NCBI GenBank assembly: GCA_016196285.1
Contig: JACPXY010000054.1
Span: 1-36,916, forward strand
Source of the DNA: Candidatus Pacearchaeota archaeon
GTDB taxonomy: Archaea; Nanobdellota; Nanobdellia; Pacearchaeales; GW2011-AR1
Direction of reading: 5' to 3'
Length of the DNA: 36,916 nt
Position 1 is the stretch's first letter. Each line of letters begins with the position of its first letter. The position numbers were made by a program, and so were the translations under genes. Of this stretch, positions 8,976-17,627 are shown piece by piece. The notes under the pieces were generated by a model. That model was not told where the DNA came from. It saw only the letters and a list, made by a program, of their open reading frames with translations, and searched no databases.

Positions 8976-9380
8976 TTATTCCGTATGCGTAATGTGCTCC
9001 TTTAAATGTGCTTTGCTTTTGAATGTATGCATGCGAATCTGCTTTCTAAGAGTTACATAGTTCTCTTTAGTAAGCTTATTCTGGTCCAGCAGCTCACGAA
9101 TGAAACGGCGGAGTTTTCTGGTCAGAATAACGTATGCGCGCTTGCCTTTTCGTGCTGGCTTTCTGATGCTGCCTGCACGGCGCCGATTCTTTCTTCTAAC
9201 AACTGTGCGTCTGCCATTGATCTCACGAAGAGTAATGGCTCCGGCTGTTACTAGATCCCTAATATCCTGCTTAGTGATTGCTTCTTTTATCTCATTTAAC
9301 CGCTGTGTGTTAAAGACAATTCTCTCCTTGCCGACAGAAAGAGTGCGTGCTGCAAGATTCTTCTTTTTATCAAGCTTCAT
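8976..9380 (-). CDS. rpl19e: Ribosomal protein eL19
   Basis: RRTVVRRKNRRRAGSIRKPARKGKRAYVILTRKLRRFIRELL; cluster position. Confidence 0.92.
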   Translation of the reverse strand: MKLDKKKNLAARTLSVGKERIVFNTQRLNEIKEAITKQDIRDLVTAGAITLREINGRRTVVRRKNRRRAGSIRKPARKGKRAYVILTRKLRRFIRELLDQNKLTKENYVTLRKQIRMHTFKSKAHLKEHITHTE

Positions 9381-9721
9381 GCAGTTCCTCCGAGATTTGC
9401 TATTTTAATCTTGAGTTCGGCGGCACGCTTCAATACTTCAAGTTTTTTCCGTGCGCCGATACGCGCCATGATTGCGATAGCTCCTTTCTGCAGCTGCTCT
9501 AACTCGCGAATATTGTGCACTAGCTTAGGCTTCAATCCTTGAATCAAGCCTACCTCTTTTCGAGGTGTGCCGAAACCGATACCTGGAAGACGCGGATAAC
9601 CAAAACGCTTTCGTCTAATCTTGCTATGCCTTCCGCGCGGCGCCCGCCATTTCTGCAGTTTACGCCTGTTCTTACCAAGCCGTGAGTGCCTTGCTGTATC
9701 AGAACGGAGAAAACGCACCAT
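9377..9721 (-). CDS. rpl32e: Ribosomal protein eL32
   Basis: KWRAPRGRHSKIRRKRFGYPRLPGIGFGTPRKEVGLIQGLKP. Confidence 0.92.
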   Translation of the reverse strand: MVRFLRSDTARHSRLGKNRRKLQKWRAPRGRHSKIRRKRFGYPRLPGIGFGTPRKEVGLIQGLKPKLVHNIRELEQLQKGAIAIMARIGARKKLEVLKRAAELKIKIANLGGTA

Positions 9722-10263
9722 CAGACAGTCCTCCCGGGACGCTCAATAAGATAAATTCCGTCCTGGAATATACGGCGGTCTCTATTCCTAATCTTAGTTG
9801 CCTTCTCAATATTTGCAGCTGTCTGGCCTGCTGCTTCCTTGTTATACGATGAAAGCGTGATTTTCTGCCCTTTAATTTCTGCTTTCACTGTAGGAAGAAT
9901 CTTTGCTTTGCGCGGTGTCTTCTCACCTAGGAAATTGTTTATGACTAGTGTGTCTTTGTCTACTTTAAGAGTCATTGGGAAATGAACATTGCATGCCTCA
10001 AGCGTGTAGATAAATTCTGTTTTAAGACCATGAAACATATTAGCGAGATGAGCACCGTAGCTCTTTATAACTTTCAAATCTTTCTTGCTGCCACGTTTTG
10101 AGGCAAAGATTATCTCATCTCCTGAGAGTTCAACTGTTATTCCTGGAAAAACGACTGAACGTGAAATTGAGTTCCCATCTTTAGTGCATGAAAGAACACC
10201 TCCTGAGAGAGTACATGAGACTCCTGAAGGGATCTTAATCTTCTCTAAAAGCTTTTTTTTCAT
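9721..10263 (-). CDS. rpl6: Ribosomal protein uL6
   Basis: IKIPSGVSCTLSGGVLSCTKDG; GEKTPRKAKILPTVKAEIKGQKITL. Confidence 0.92.
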   Translation of the reverse strand: MKKKLLEKIKIPSGVSCTLSGGVLSCTKDGNSISRSVVFPGITVELSGDEIIFASKRGSKKDLKVIKSYGAHLANMFHGLKTEFIYTLEACNVHFPMTLKVDKDTLVINNFLGEKTPRKAKILPTVKAEIKGQKITLSSYNKEAAGQTAANIEKATKIRNRDRRIFQDGIYLIERPGRTV

Positions 10264-10637
10264 TAGTAGAAATACGCCATAAGGCTTCCTCCTTTCTTCT
10301 TTTCCTGAGCAGTCTGATGCGTCATTAGACCATTCGAAGTTGAAACAATTATTATCCCGAGATCTCGCGCAGGAAGATAGCGCTTTGCATACTTCTCATA
10401 TTCCTCATACGTTACCATGAAGCGCGGCTTAATCGCATTGCACCCATTTAGCTTCCCGAAGTGAATCGTCAGAAGTCCATTCTCAAGTGCATAGCTTGCC
10501 ACATACCCTTTGAGCTTTGCGAGCGCGAGAACTGAGGACAAAAGCTTTGAGTGGTGCTTGAGCATCACGCTAGTCTTCCCTGCCCTTTTGGCATTCATCA
10601 TCTGGTTCAACGCATCTGCGACAATATCTTGTGACAT
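10263..10637 (-). CDS. rps8: Ribosomal protein uS8
   Basis: MSQDIVADALNQMMNAKRAGKTSVMLKHHSKLL; ARDLGIIIVSTSNGLMTHQTAQ; start trimmed to follow uS14 stop. Confidence 0.92.
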   Translation of the reverse strand: MSQDIVADALNQMMNAKRAGKTSVMLKHHSKLLSSVLALAKLKGYVASYALENGLLTIHFGKLNGCNAIKPRFMVTYEEYEKYAKRYLPARDLGIIIVSTSNGLMTHQTAQEKKKGGSLMAYFY

Positions 10638-10638
10638 G

Positions 10639-10869
10639 TTAGTTGTATTTATGGAATCCGATTTCCTCCGCAATCTCCCTGAAACAATGCCGGCATAAGT
10701 TTAAATTATACTGACTGAGATGTGCGCCAAAGCGCCCGCAGCGCTCGCACTTCTTTGAAGCAATGCCTGTCTTACGCTCCTTGGGCTTGCAATTTCTGAT
10801 GAATTTCTGCATAACTGCTGGCTTGGTGCGCAGTTGCTTCAGAATCTTGCTCCAATCACTTGCAGTCAT
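10639..10869 (-). CDS. rps14: Ribosomal protein uS14, zinc type
   Basis: CERCGRFGAHLSQYNLNLCRHCFREIAEEIGFHKYN. Confidence 0.93.
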   Translation of the reverse strand: MTASDWSKILKQLRTKPAVMQKFIRNCKPKERKTGIASKKCERCGRFGAHLSQYNLNLCRHCFREIAEEIGFHKYN

Positions 10870-11372
10870 TCTATCTTTGTCTTAAAGACATCCTCCATGA
10901 ATTTGATAATCTCTTCCTGAGTTGCATGCTGCCGATGAGGTACATGGCCTGACTTTATCTTTTTACGCTGTATTCTGAGACCTTTTCTGGCAAAGACGAC
11001 ACTCACATTAAAACCGCGAATGCCTATATCTCGCTGATACTCTATACCTGGAATTTCGATGTACTCTTCAATGCCGAACGAGAAGTGAGTATCTGCAATC
11101 TGCTTTCTCTTGAGTTGGTTGTCGATAGCACCGAGGAGCCTCTTGAGCATTTCTATTCCTGATTTTCCTCTCAGTGTGACTCGTGTCCCTACCTCTAAGC
11201 CTGGCCTGACGCCGAAGTCTGGAATACGTTTTCTAGAAGCAATAATCTGCGCCTTGCGCTTGGTAAGAATCTCCAGGAGTTTTCTTTCCTTCTGCAAACT
11301 GTCTGCAGTTGCGCCACCACTCAGCACTACTTTCTCAATCTTAATTGCCTGCATAGGATTTTCTAAGTTCAT
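10866..11372 (-). CDS. rpl5: Ribosomal protein uL5
   Basis: EKVVLSGGATADSLQKERKLLEILTKRKAQ; IPDFGVRPGLEVGTRVTLRG. Confidence 0.92.
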   Translation of the reverse strand: MNLENPMQAIKIEKVVLSGGATADSLQKERKLLEILTKRKAQIIASRKRIPDFGVRPGLEVGTRVTLRGKSGIEMLKRLLGAIDNQLKRKQIADTHFSFGIEEYIEIPGIEYQRDIGIRGFNVSVVFARKGLRIQRKKIKSGHVPHRQHATQEEIIKFMEDVFKTKIE

Positions 11373-11989
11373 ATGACTACTACATTGTCTCTTGGCAACG
11401 CAACGACCTCCTTTCCAAAAGTAATCTTGATCTCTGTTCCCTCATGTGAACTTATGGTTCCATCCCTGCCGATATATGATCCTTTGATGATGAATGCCTT
11501 CGCTCCTTTCTCAAAAAGTTTGTGCTTGAGCACTTTGCCTGAAACGTCAAGATATACTGAATCTCCGATAGCAAGTGGAGACGAAGAGATGAGATTCGTG
11601 CCGTCGTGTAAATGGTACTGTGTTACTGCTTTCCTTCCTAATGTTTTGCCGACTACCTTGCAGAGACGCCCTTCTTTCGTGTTTGCTTCCTTGAATATGA
11701 ACTTGCCTGTCTGGAGCAATGTCAGAACATAGGTCTTTCCTGCACTAAATAGATTGAACAGTTTGATGCTCTCACGAAAATCCTTGACATGTTTACCATT
11801 GATGCTGACTGCTTTCTGCCTGATAAGTTCTTTTACCTCTCGTGCAGTACGTGCAAGCTGCAGCATATCCCTCAAGGCAATGAGAGTTGGTACAGCATTC
11901 AAGCGGTGGCTTGAAGCTCTGACTATGTATTTCGTCCCTTTCCTTGGGAGTGGCAATCGTTTTGTTATTTCTTGTCGTGTTTGATGCAT
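11369..11989 (-). CDS. rps4e: Ribosomal protein eS4
   Basis: ITKRLPLPRKGTKYIVRASSH...VPTLIALRDMLQLARTAREVKELI. Confidence 0.92.
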   Translation of the reverse strand: MHQTRQEITKRLPLPRKGTKYIVRASSHRLNAVPTLIALRDMLQLARTAREVKELIRQKAVSINGKHVKDFRESIKLFNLFSAGKTYVLTLLQTGKFIFKEANTKEGRLCKVVGKTLGRKAVTQYHLHDGTNLISSSPLAIGDSVYLDVSGKVLKHKLFEKGAKAFIIKGSYIGRDGTISSHEGTEIKITFGKEVVALPRDNVVVI

Positions 11990-11991
11990 GA

Positions 11992-12411
11992 TTATGATTT
12001 TTGTTTAGGTGAAGAAATCTTTTTTGCTGGCGCTGTTCGCTGAAGAGCAGCAAGGCGCTCCTTGTCATCCTGATGAAGAGATTGAATGAGCAGTGCACGT
12101 GGATTAAAAGGAATGGATACTTTTGAACCATCGCGTTTCGAGCGCTGTATTCCTTCCAGGAAGACTGTTCCTTTCTTCAGATTAACAGAAGTGATCTTGG
12201 CACGCTTCTTCTTGAAGCTGCCGCGCATGACAAGCACCTCATCCCCTACCCTGAGAGGAAGACTTCTCTTGCCATACTTAGCACGTAAATCCTTAGGCAA
12301 GTGTGCACTTAAAAACTTATGCTTTACATGCAAGGGCGCGGCGTAACGGAACTTGCGCTGCTTTCTTTTCTGTATACTCGAGATCCACGAGGGTGAAAAT
12401 TGTGATTTCAT
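11992..12411 (-). CDS. rpl24: Ribosomal protein uL24
   Basis: HVKHKFLSAHLPKDLRAKYGKRSLPLRVGDEVLVMRGSFKKKRAKITSVN. Confidence 0.93.
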   Translation of the reverse strand: MKSQFSPSWISSIQKRKQRKFRYAAPLHVKHKFLSAHLPKDLRAKYGKRSLPLRVGDEVLVMRGSFKKKRAKITSVNLKKGTVFLEGIQRSKRDGSKVSIPFNPRALLIQSLHQDDKERLAALQRTAPAKKISSPKQKS

Positions 12412-12659
12412 GCTGTGAATGACCTGCCTCTGAGATTCTTTGGTAACATTGAAACATTGATTCCAGCCTTTAATGCATCATCCCTGGAGAGATTATATCT
12501 TCTTTCTTGCTCTTCCCTAACTTCTGAAGGAGAAAATCGAGATAAAGATAGTATATCTTTTACTGAGGTATGCATGGCTTTGAGTGCATCAAGACCCTTT
12601 GTATTATCTCTTGCATCGTGCATCGCTGTATCAAAAGCATTTAGTATATTATACTTCAT
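12408..12659 (-). CDS. Orphan 83-aa protein inserted between uL14 and uL24, unknown
   Basis: MKYNILNAFDTAMHDARDNTKGLDALKAMHTSVKDILSLSRF...; 4-nt overlap with both neighbours. Confidence 0.65.
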   Translation of the reverse strand: MKYNILNAFDTAMHDARDNTKGLDALKAMHTSVKDILSLSRFSPSEVREEQERRYNLSRDDALKAGINVSMLPKNLRGRSFTA

Positions 12660-13057
12660 AGCACGTATTGCGCGAGCTTCGCGACCTCCTTCCAGCGTTC
12701 AAATATCTCTCTGGCAACCGGCCCCTTAATCTGTGTGCCTTTCGGGTTTCCTTTTTCATCCTTCAATAAGGCGACTGCATTGTCCTCGAAGCAGACATGC
12801 TCTCCAGTATTTCTCCGATACGGCATGCGCTGGCGGATGATGACTGCATCGAATACCTGGCCTTTCATGTCGGGCTTGCCTGCTCTGACAGAAACTTTAA
12901 CCCAGTCACCGACTTTTGCAAACTGCTGTCTTCCTTTTCTTGACTTACCGTGAACCACTCCTGTAATTCTGACAATTCTCGCTCCTGAATTGTCTGCTGC
13001 AAGAAGATTGCTTCCTATATTCAGTCCGCGTGTTACTCGGGCAGTTACTGCTTTCAT
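12656..13057 (-). CDS. rpl14: Ribosomal protein uL14
   Basis: MKAVTARVTRGLNIGSNLLAADNSGARIVRITGV; start trimmed; minus-strand AGGAGGT Shine-Dalgarno upstream of this ATG. Confidence 0.95.
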   Translation of the reverse strand: MKAVTARVTRGLNIGSNLLAADNSGARIVRITGVVHGKSRKGRQQFAKVGDWVKVSVRAGKPDMKGQVFDAVIIRQRMPYRRNTGEHVCFEDNAVALLKDEKGNPKGTQIKGPVAREIFERWKEVAKLAQYVL

Positions 13058-13063
13058 AGTAAG

Positions 13064-13129
13064 AACCTCCTGCGGTTTCTTACCATCTCCAGCAACCGAA
13101 CCTGCGTACTTCTTACCATCTCCGGCAGC
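13064..13129. repeat. Imperfect 33-bp tandem duplication in the uL14 leader
   Basis: aacctcctgcggtttcttaccatctccagcaac / cgaacctgcgtacttcttaccatctccggcagc. Confidence 0.6.
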
Positions 13130-13139
13130 CCTGTGATTC

Positions 13140-13538
13140 TCATGTTGATGCCCTCCGACCATTAAACCCACCCCAACTTTGAAACCTTGCTAATCTTTCT
13201 GCAAAATTTAGCCGTTGAGGTTTTTGTGTTAATGTAATCACTACCAATCTTCGCGATAATTCTTTTTGCTTAGACTCATAAGCAAAACTATTTTCTGCCA
13301 CTAACTTATCAAAAATTCTACTTAGATATTTGTTAGCGCCTTTGCCTTCCTCAGATTCCCTCTCGTCAATTTCAGACAGAAAATCCTGGAAGGCATTATA
13401 CTTTCTAAAAAGTACAGAATTAGTTCCGTATGGAGTTAAATTATAGCTCCTTTGCGATAATATCTTTCTGTATTGCAAGCTTTCAGCTAATCCTTCTCTT
13501 AATAATCTTCTTAGGGTTTGATAAATTTCTCTGTTCAT
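13140..13538 (-). CDS. Orphan 132-aa protein inserted between uS17 and uL14, unknown
   Basis: MNREIYQTLRRLLREGLAESLQYRKILSQRSYNLTPYGTNS...; start overlaps uS17 stop by 4 nt. Confidence 0.65.
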   Translation of the reverse strand: MNREIYQTLRRLLREGLAESLQYRKILSQRSYNLTPYGTNSVLFRKYNAFQDFLSEIDERESEEGKGANKYLSRIFDKLVAENSFAYESKQKELSRRLVVITLTQKPQRLNFAERLARFQSWGGFNGRRAST

Positions 13539-13873
13539 TTCTTCTCCTCCGGCTTCTTATCGCCATTCTCTGCTAAGCGCACCTTCTCTATGACTACATG
13601 ATGAATGATCTTGCTGAGCGGTCTGGATTCCTGAACGCGCACATAATCTCCTACTTCAACCTGTATGCCTTTAGGAAGGCGCGCATGCAAACGCGTCTTC
13701 TTCTTATAGAATCTTTCATATTTGGGGACATACGCTGTTCTTTCAAATTCTATGACTACGCGTGTTGTGAACTTTTTTGTAACTGTACCTTCAAAGGTTC
13801 TCCCTCTGGTTGGCACTGAGCTCTGCTGCATTTGTGCTTGTTCTTTCTTCTTGGCTTTCTTTTGTGTTTTCAT
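13535..13873 (-). CDS. rps17: Ribosomal protein uS17
   Basis: GRTFEGTVTKKFTTRVVIEFERTAYVPKYERFYKKKTRLHARLPKGIQVEVGDYVRV. Confidence 0.93.
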   Translation of the reverse strand: MKTQKKAKKKEQAQMQQSSVPTRGRTFEGTVTKKFTTRVVIEFERTAYVPKYERFYKKKTRLHARLPKGIQVEVGDYVRVQESRPLSKIIHHVVIEKVRLAENGDKKPEEKK

Positions 13874-13877
13874 AGTA

Positions 13878-14180
13878 TTAATCGAATATTGATTCCTCTG
13901 CAAACCCTAGCTTGACCAGGATAGGCTTAACCTGCTTCTTGTGATTTCCTTGAAGCTCGATCACGCCGTCCTTAACTGTCCCGCCGCACGCAAGCTTCTC
14001 TTTGAGGCTCTTTGCAGTTGCCTTGATGTCGACAGTCTTATCGAAGCCTGAGACAAGAGTAATAATCTTGCCGTATCTTCGTGCAACTGTTGACACAGTA
14101 ATCTTCTGATCGCTCTTCGCAATCTCTTCGAAGACGCCGCTATTAGTTGGTAGGCCGAAACGTGGGTCGTTCTCAGTCAT
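13878..14180 (-). CDS. Translation initiation factor SUI1/aIF1
   Basis: KITVSTVARRYGKIITLVSGFDKTVDIKATAKSLKEKLACGGTVKDGVIELQGNHK. Confidence 0.93.
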   Translation of the reverse strand: MTENDPRFGLPTNSGVFEEIAKSDQKITVSTVARRYGKIITLVSGFDKTVDIKATAKSLKEKLACGGTVKDGVIELQGNHKKQVKPILVKLGFAEESIFD

Positions 14181-14389
14181 CAGTTCTTCTTCGCCACCTC
14201 CTGTGCGATTTTATTGAGCCTGTGGATTGTATGAATGCGTGCAAGCGCCCTTTTAATCTCTTTGGTCTTTGCATTCGTCTTATGTGCAGTAACCTGTGCC
14301 TTAATCAGTTCAAGCTGCAGCTCCTTGCGCTTTGATTCACGTTCCTGTGCATTCATCTTTGCAATCTCCTTGGCGCGAAGAAGTGCCAT
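14180..14389 (-). CDS. rpl29: Ribosomal protein uL29
   Basis: MALLRAKEIAKMNAQERESKRKELQLELIKAQ; cluster position. Confidence 0.9.
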   Translation of the reverse strand: MALLRAKEIAKMNAQERESKRKELQLELIKAQVTAHKTNAKTKEIKRALARIHTIHRLNKIAQEVAKKN

Positions 14390-15066
14390 TATACTGCACC
14401 TCTCTTACGTTTCTTCTTTGTAGGCTTAGAAATCTCAACAGGAGCTTCTGGAGTTTTAAGCTTTGCAAGAAATGCCTGGTCTATGACAATACGATCGTGA
14501 ATTGGAGCATTAGGCGGCAAGATACTAACCTTGATTCCTGATACGCCTGCAATGTTTACTGCCTGAGCCATCGCGCGATCAACTACTTTTGCAGGATGAC
14601 CTGTCTTTTTCAGATACCCTTGTGCGAATCTCCATGACTTTGCGCGCTCGCTTGGCAAGCGACCTGCAAGAACTATCTCTGCACCGAGCGCGCCTGCACG
14701 CATTATCTCCTGGAGCATCTTATAAGCTACTACTTTAAACTTAAGCGAGCCCTGCCGTTCAAGAGAGAGTGCAATCTCGTCAGCAACAAGCTGTGCATCG
14801 AGGCGCGGATCAAGAATCTCTTGAATCTCTATATGCGGATTATCGAGCTTAAAGCGCTTTTTTAAGACGCGAGTAAGCTCTTCTATCTTCTCGCCTTTCC
14901 TGCCGATAACCATTCCAGGTCTGCTTGTTGCAATGACAATCTTCTCGCCGATTGGCGTATACTCCACTGATACTGAAGAGATGCGCCCTTTGCCCAGCTC
15001 ATGCTTAACATACTCCTTCACGCCCAGCTCTTCCTTCTTGAAATTGACAAATCTTTTCTCTTCCAT
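14389..15066 (-). CDS. rps3: Ribosomal protein uS3
   Basis: RPGMVIGRKGEKIEELTRVLKKRF; GLPSERAK-type region AGRLPSERAKSWRFAQGYLKKTG. Confidence 0.95.
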   Translation of the reverse strand: MEEKRFVNFKKEELGVKEYVKHELGKGRISSVSVEYTPIGEKIVIATSRPGMVIGRKGEKIEELTRVLKKRFKLDNPHIEIQEILDPRLDAQLVADEIALSLERQGSLKFKVVAYKMLQEIMRAGALGAEIVLAGRLPSERAKSWRFAQGYLKKTGHPAKVVDRAMAQAVNIAGVSGIKVSILPPNAPIHDRIVIDQAFLAKLKTPEAPVEISKPTKKKRKRGAV

Positions 15067-15689
15067 TATTTCTTTGCCTCCATGATCTCTCTTGCTTTAA
15101 GCACCACGTTTGACCTTTTAAACCGTGTGCCTCCGCGTCGTGCAGGACGTGAAGCCCAGGAAGCTGAAGCCCAAGTAATGCGTGTCTTATCTAGGTCAAG
15201 ACCGTTTACGACTACATTGCCTTTTAGACCCTTTAAGATAGTTATGAATAAGCGTGCAGCGGTAATAGGATATCTGCCTGACATCATGTCTCCTTTTCTA
15301 TGCGGGATCTCTCCCTTGAAGGGAATGGCGCGCTTAAAAAGAGTGACTTCTTCTAACTCTTTAATTGCAAGGTCAATAGGTTTGTTCTTAATGAATGTGC
15401 AGATATACATGCAGTGCTTCTTTGACGCATGCAAACTAACTCCGTTGGCAATTGCCTCTTCCTTCTTTATCCTCTTATTTTCTGGTTTTAGTTCTTTCTT
15501 AGTCTCGGAAGGGGCAGCAGGTTCAGGCTGTGGAACAGCAGATGGTTGAACTGGCTGGGTTGTTGGAGTTGTCTGGACAGCGATTGGTTTCTCTTCTTTC
15601 TTCTGCTGAGCTGGTGCTGTGGGTTTCTGCTTAGGCTCTTTATGAGCTTGTTTCTTCTCTGATAATTGGACTGATTTAAGTTCTGCCAT
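15066..15689 (-). CDS. rpl22: Ribosomal protein uL22 with long Lys/Pro/Gln-rich N-terminal extension
   Basis: Core KGEIPHRKGDMMSGRYPITAARLFITILKGLKGNV; low-complexity N-terminus; start trimmed to MAELKS after uS19 stop. Confidence 0.88.
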   Translation of the reverse strand: MAELKSVQLSEKKQAHKEPKQKPTAPAQQKKEEKPIAVQTTPTTQPVQPSAVPQPEPAAPSETKKELKPENKRIKKEEAIANGVSLHASKKHCMYICTFIKNKPIDLAIKELEEVTLFKRAIPFKGEIPHRKGDMMSGRYPITAARLFITILKGLKGNVVVNGLDLDKTRITWASASWASRPARRGGTRFKRSNVVLKAREIMEAKK

Positions 15690-15690
15690 G

Positions 15691-16098
15691 TTACTTCTTC
15701 GCAGCTGCAGAGCTCTTGGTTGCCCCAATGCCTGCAGTTCCGTGCGCGACTTTAACTCGTGTCAATGAAAACTCACCGAGACGATGACCTATCATCGTAT
15801 GTTTTATGAGTACGTCATTGAATGTTTTGCCATTATAAATTCCGATGTTCATGCCAACGAGACGAGGCACAACGACGATGTCCCTTAGATGGGTTCTAAT
15901 TTTCTTGCTGTTTGCGACCGCAGTCTCGCATCGTCTTACAAAATTCTCAATTGTCTGGAAGTTCCGCAATACAGAACGGCGTGAGCGTGAAGAGAGGTAT
16001 TTTGCGCACTCCCTCACATCAAGCTTCTTTAATTCCTCGAGATTCTTGCCTCGATAAAAGACTTCCTTAGACTTAATGAATACTTCCTCAGATGCCAT
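15691..16098 (-). CDS. rps19: Ribosomal protein uS19
   Basis: VVPRLVGMNIGIYNGKTFNDVLIKHTMIGHRLGEFSLTRVKVAHG. Confidence 0.95.
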   Translation of the reverse strand: MASEEVFIKSKEVFYRGKNLEELKKLDVRECAKYLSSRSRRSVLRNFQTIENFVRRCETAVANSKKIRTHLRDIVVVPRLVGMNIGIYNGKTFNDVLIKHTMIGHRLGEFSLTRVKVAHGTAGIGATKSSAAAKK

Positions 16099-16348
16099 TA
16101 GTTAATGCCTCCAATTTCTTATTAGCTATTCGCAATCTCTTCGATAATTCTTCTGCCGACTTGTTAAATTCTCTTATTATGTCTGCCCTCTTATCTTTAA
16201 AGTGCCCATTTACTAGGAGTCCAGCAGCCATAATAACTTCTAAAGCAGATAAAGAATAACTTGTACCTCCAGTCGTACCTTCCTGATAAGCAGTTAGTAA
16301 AGCAGAACTGTATAATGCTCCGGCTACGATATATCGCGCTATCTTCAT
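16088..16348 (-). CDS. Orphan 86-aa protein between uL2 and uS19, probable membrane segment(s) plus helical tail
   Basis: MKIARYIVAGALYSSALLTAYQEG...ALEVIMAAGLLVNG; starts at the uL2 stop, overlaps uS19 start by 11 nt. Confidence 0.6.
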   Translation of the reverse strand: MKIARYIVAGALYSSALLTAYQEGTTGGTSYSLSALEVIMAAGLLVNGHFKDKRADIIREFNKSAEELSKRLRIANKKLEALTNGI

Positions 16349-17046
16349 TATCGAGTCCTCCCTGTTCTTCTTGGCCTGATATGACCGACACGCGTTCCTG
16401 GCGGCGCATTGCGCTTCGCAATCTTTGACTTAATGCGTTTGCCTCTTCCTGAGCCAAATGGATGGTCTATCGCATTCATCTTAACTGCAGATGTTCTCGG
16501 CCAGAGCTTATTTCGCGCCTTCATCTTATACCACTTCGGACCTGCCTTTATAAATGGTTTCAAGTTTCGTCCAGATCCGGCGATAACACCTATTGTCGCT
16601 CGGCAATCTCCTGAGAGCATAATCTCTTTCTTGTTCGGCATGAGGAGTGCAATTTTATTGTGCTCGTGCTGTTTTACAACTTGTGCGCTTGAACCAGCTG
16701 ACCTAATCATTTTCCCTCCATCTCCTGGATTGTTCTCAATATTGTATACTGCTGAACCTGGAGGAATTAATTTTAGGGGGAGAATATTCCCGATAAGAGG
16801 CTGAGTAGCGTTGACACTTATCTTCTGACCAGCTACTGCGCCATTGAATGCAGGAATGTAAAATAGCTCTGCTCCTGCTCGCACCTTTAAGAGCGGGGCT
16901 GAATGCGCTGCAGAATGAATGATAGAAAGTATCTCTGCTTCTCCTTCGTGCATTGGATACTTAATCTTGTAGATGTATGCTCTCTTCCTGGCTTGATAGG
17001 TGAGCGAACCGTGTCCTCTTGCTTGTGAGATAATGCGCTTGCCCAT
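16348..17046 (-). CDS. rpl2: Ribosomal protein uL2
   Basis: MGKRIISQARGHGSLTYQARKRAYIYKIKYP; NAIDHPFGSGRGKRI. Confidence 0.95.
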   Translation of the reverse strand: MGKRIISQARGHGSLTYQARKRAYIYKIKYPMHEGEAEILSIIHSAAHSAPLLKVRAGAELFYIPAFNGAVAGQKISVNATQPLIGNILPLKLIPPGSAVYNIENNPGDGGKMIRSAGSSAQVVKQHEHNKIALLMPNKKEIMLSGDCRATIGVIAGSGRNLKPFIKAGPKWYKMKARNKLWPRTSAVKMNAIDHPFGSGRGKRIKSKIAKRNAPPGTRVGHIRPRRTGRTR

Positions 17047-17047
17047 G

Positions 17048-17383
17048 TTATATTCCCCTGCTCCTTAGATATTCCTCTGATTCTGAAGGTGTTCCTTGAG
17101 ACAAGATTATCTGATTATATACTACTAAGTTATCTACGAGCACGAATTCATGCAAGCCGACAACGACTGCTTTACTTCCTGCAAATGGCCTATAAGCAAA
17201 GAAATGAAGCGTTGTCTCGCCTCCAGGCAGTCTCCCGCTCCCGAGATATAGTGCTTGTGCCTTTGAAGGAGAAAGAAAGTCAGTTCCTTCCTCTATTGCT
17301 TTAAGTCTTTGCTTATCTGCAGTCAGGATACATACTTGAGTATGATTGAACATCTCTCTGAGGGATTTTAATTCTAAATTCAT
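17048..17383 (-). CDS. Orphan 111-aa protein between uL23 and uL2, unknown
   Basis: MNLELKSLREMFNHTQVCILTADKQRLKAIEEGTDF...; 1-nt gap to both neighbours. Confidence 0.65.
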   Translation of the reverse strand: MNLELKSLREMFNHTQVCILTADKQRLKAIEEGTDFLSPSKAQALYLGSGRLPGGETTLHFFAYRPFAGSKAVVVGLHEFVLVDNLVVYNQIILSQGTPSESEEYLRSRGI

Positions 17384-17384
17384 A

Positions 17385-17627
17385 TTAGATAACTCCTATC
17401 TTCGTCGCAACATCAATTGCAGGATTTGTTTTGACGAGCTTGACATATGCAAATTTTCTGTTGCCGCGAGTATGTGTGCGCACTGCACTGACTTTGACGC
17501 TGAACAATGATTCAACCTCTCTTTTAATCTCATCTTTCTTAATCTGACGCTCAACTTGGAATAGCAAGGTGTTCTCCATATCAATCAGCTTTACAGCCTT
17601 CTCCGAGGTAATTGGCTTGAGAATCAT
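17385..17627 (-). CDS. rpl23: Ribosomal protein uL23
   Basis: MILKPITSEKAVKLIDMENTLLFQVERQIKKDEIKREVESLFSVKVSAVRT. Confidence 0.93.
   Translation of the reverse strand: MILKPITSEKAVKLIDMENTLLFQVERQIKKDEIKREVESLFSVKVSAVRTHTRGNRKFAYVKLVKTNPAIDVATKIGVI

Noticed and set aside
15001-15549. 182-aa plus ORF opposite rps3/rpl22
   Set aside because: Antisense shadow; both minus-strand genes are clear.
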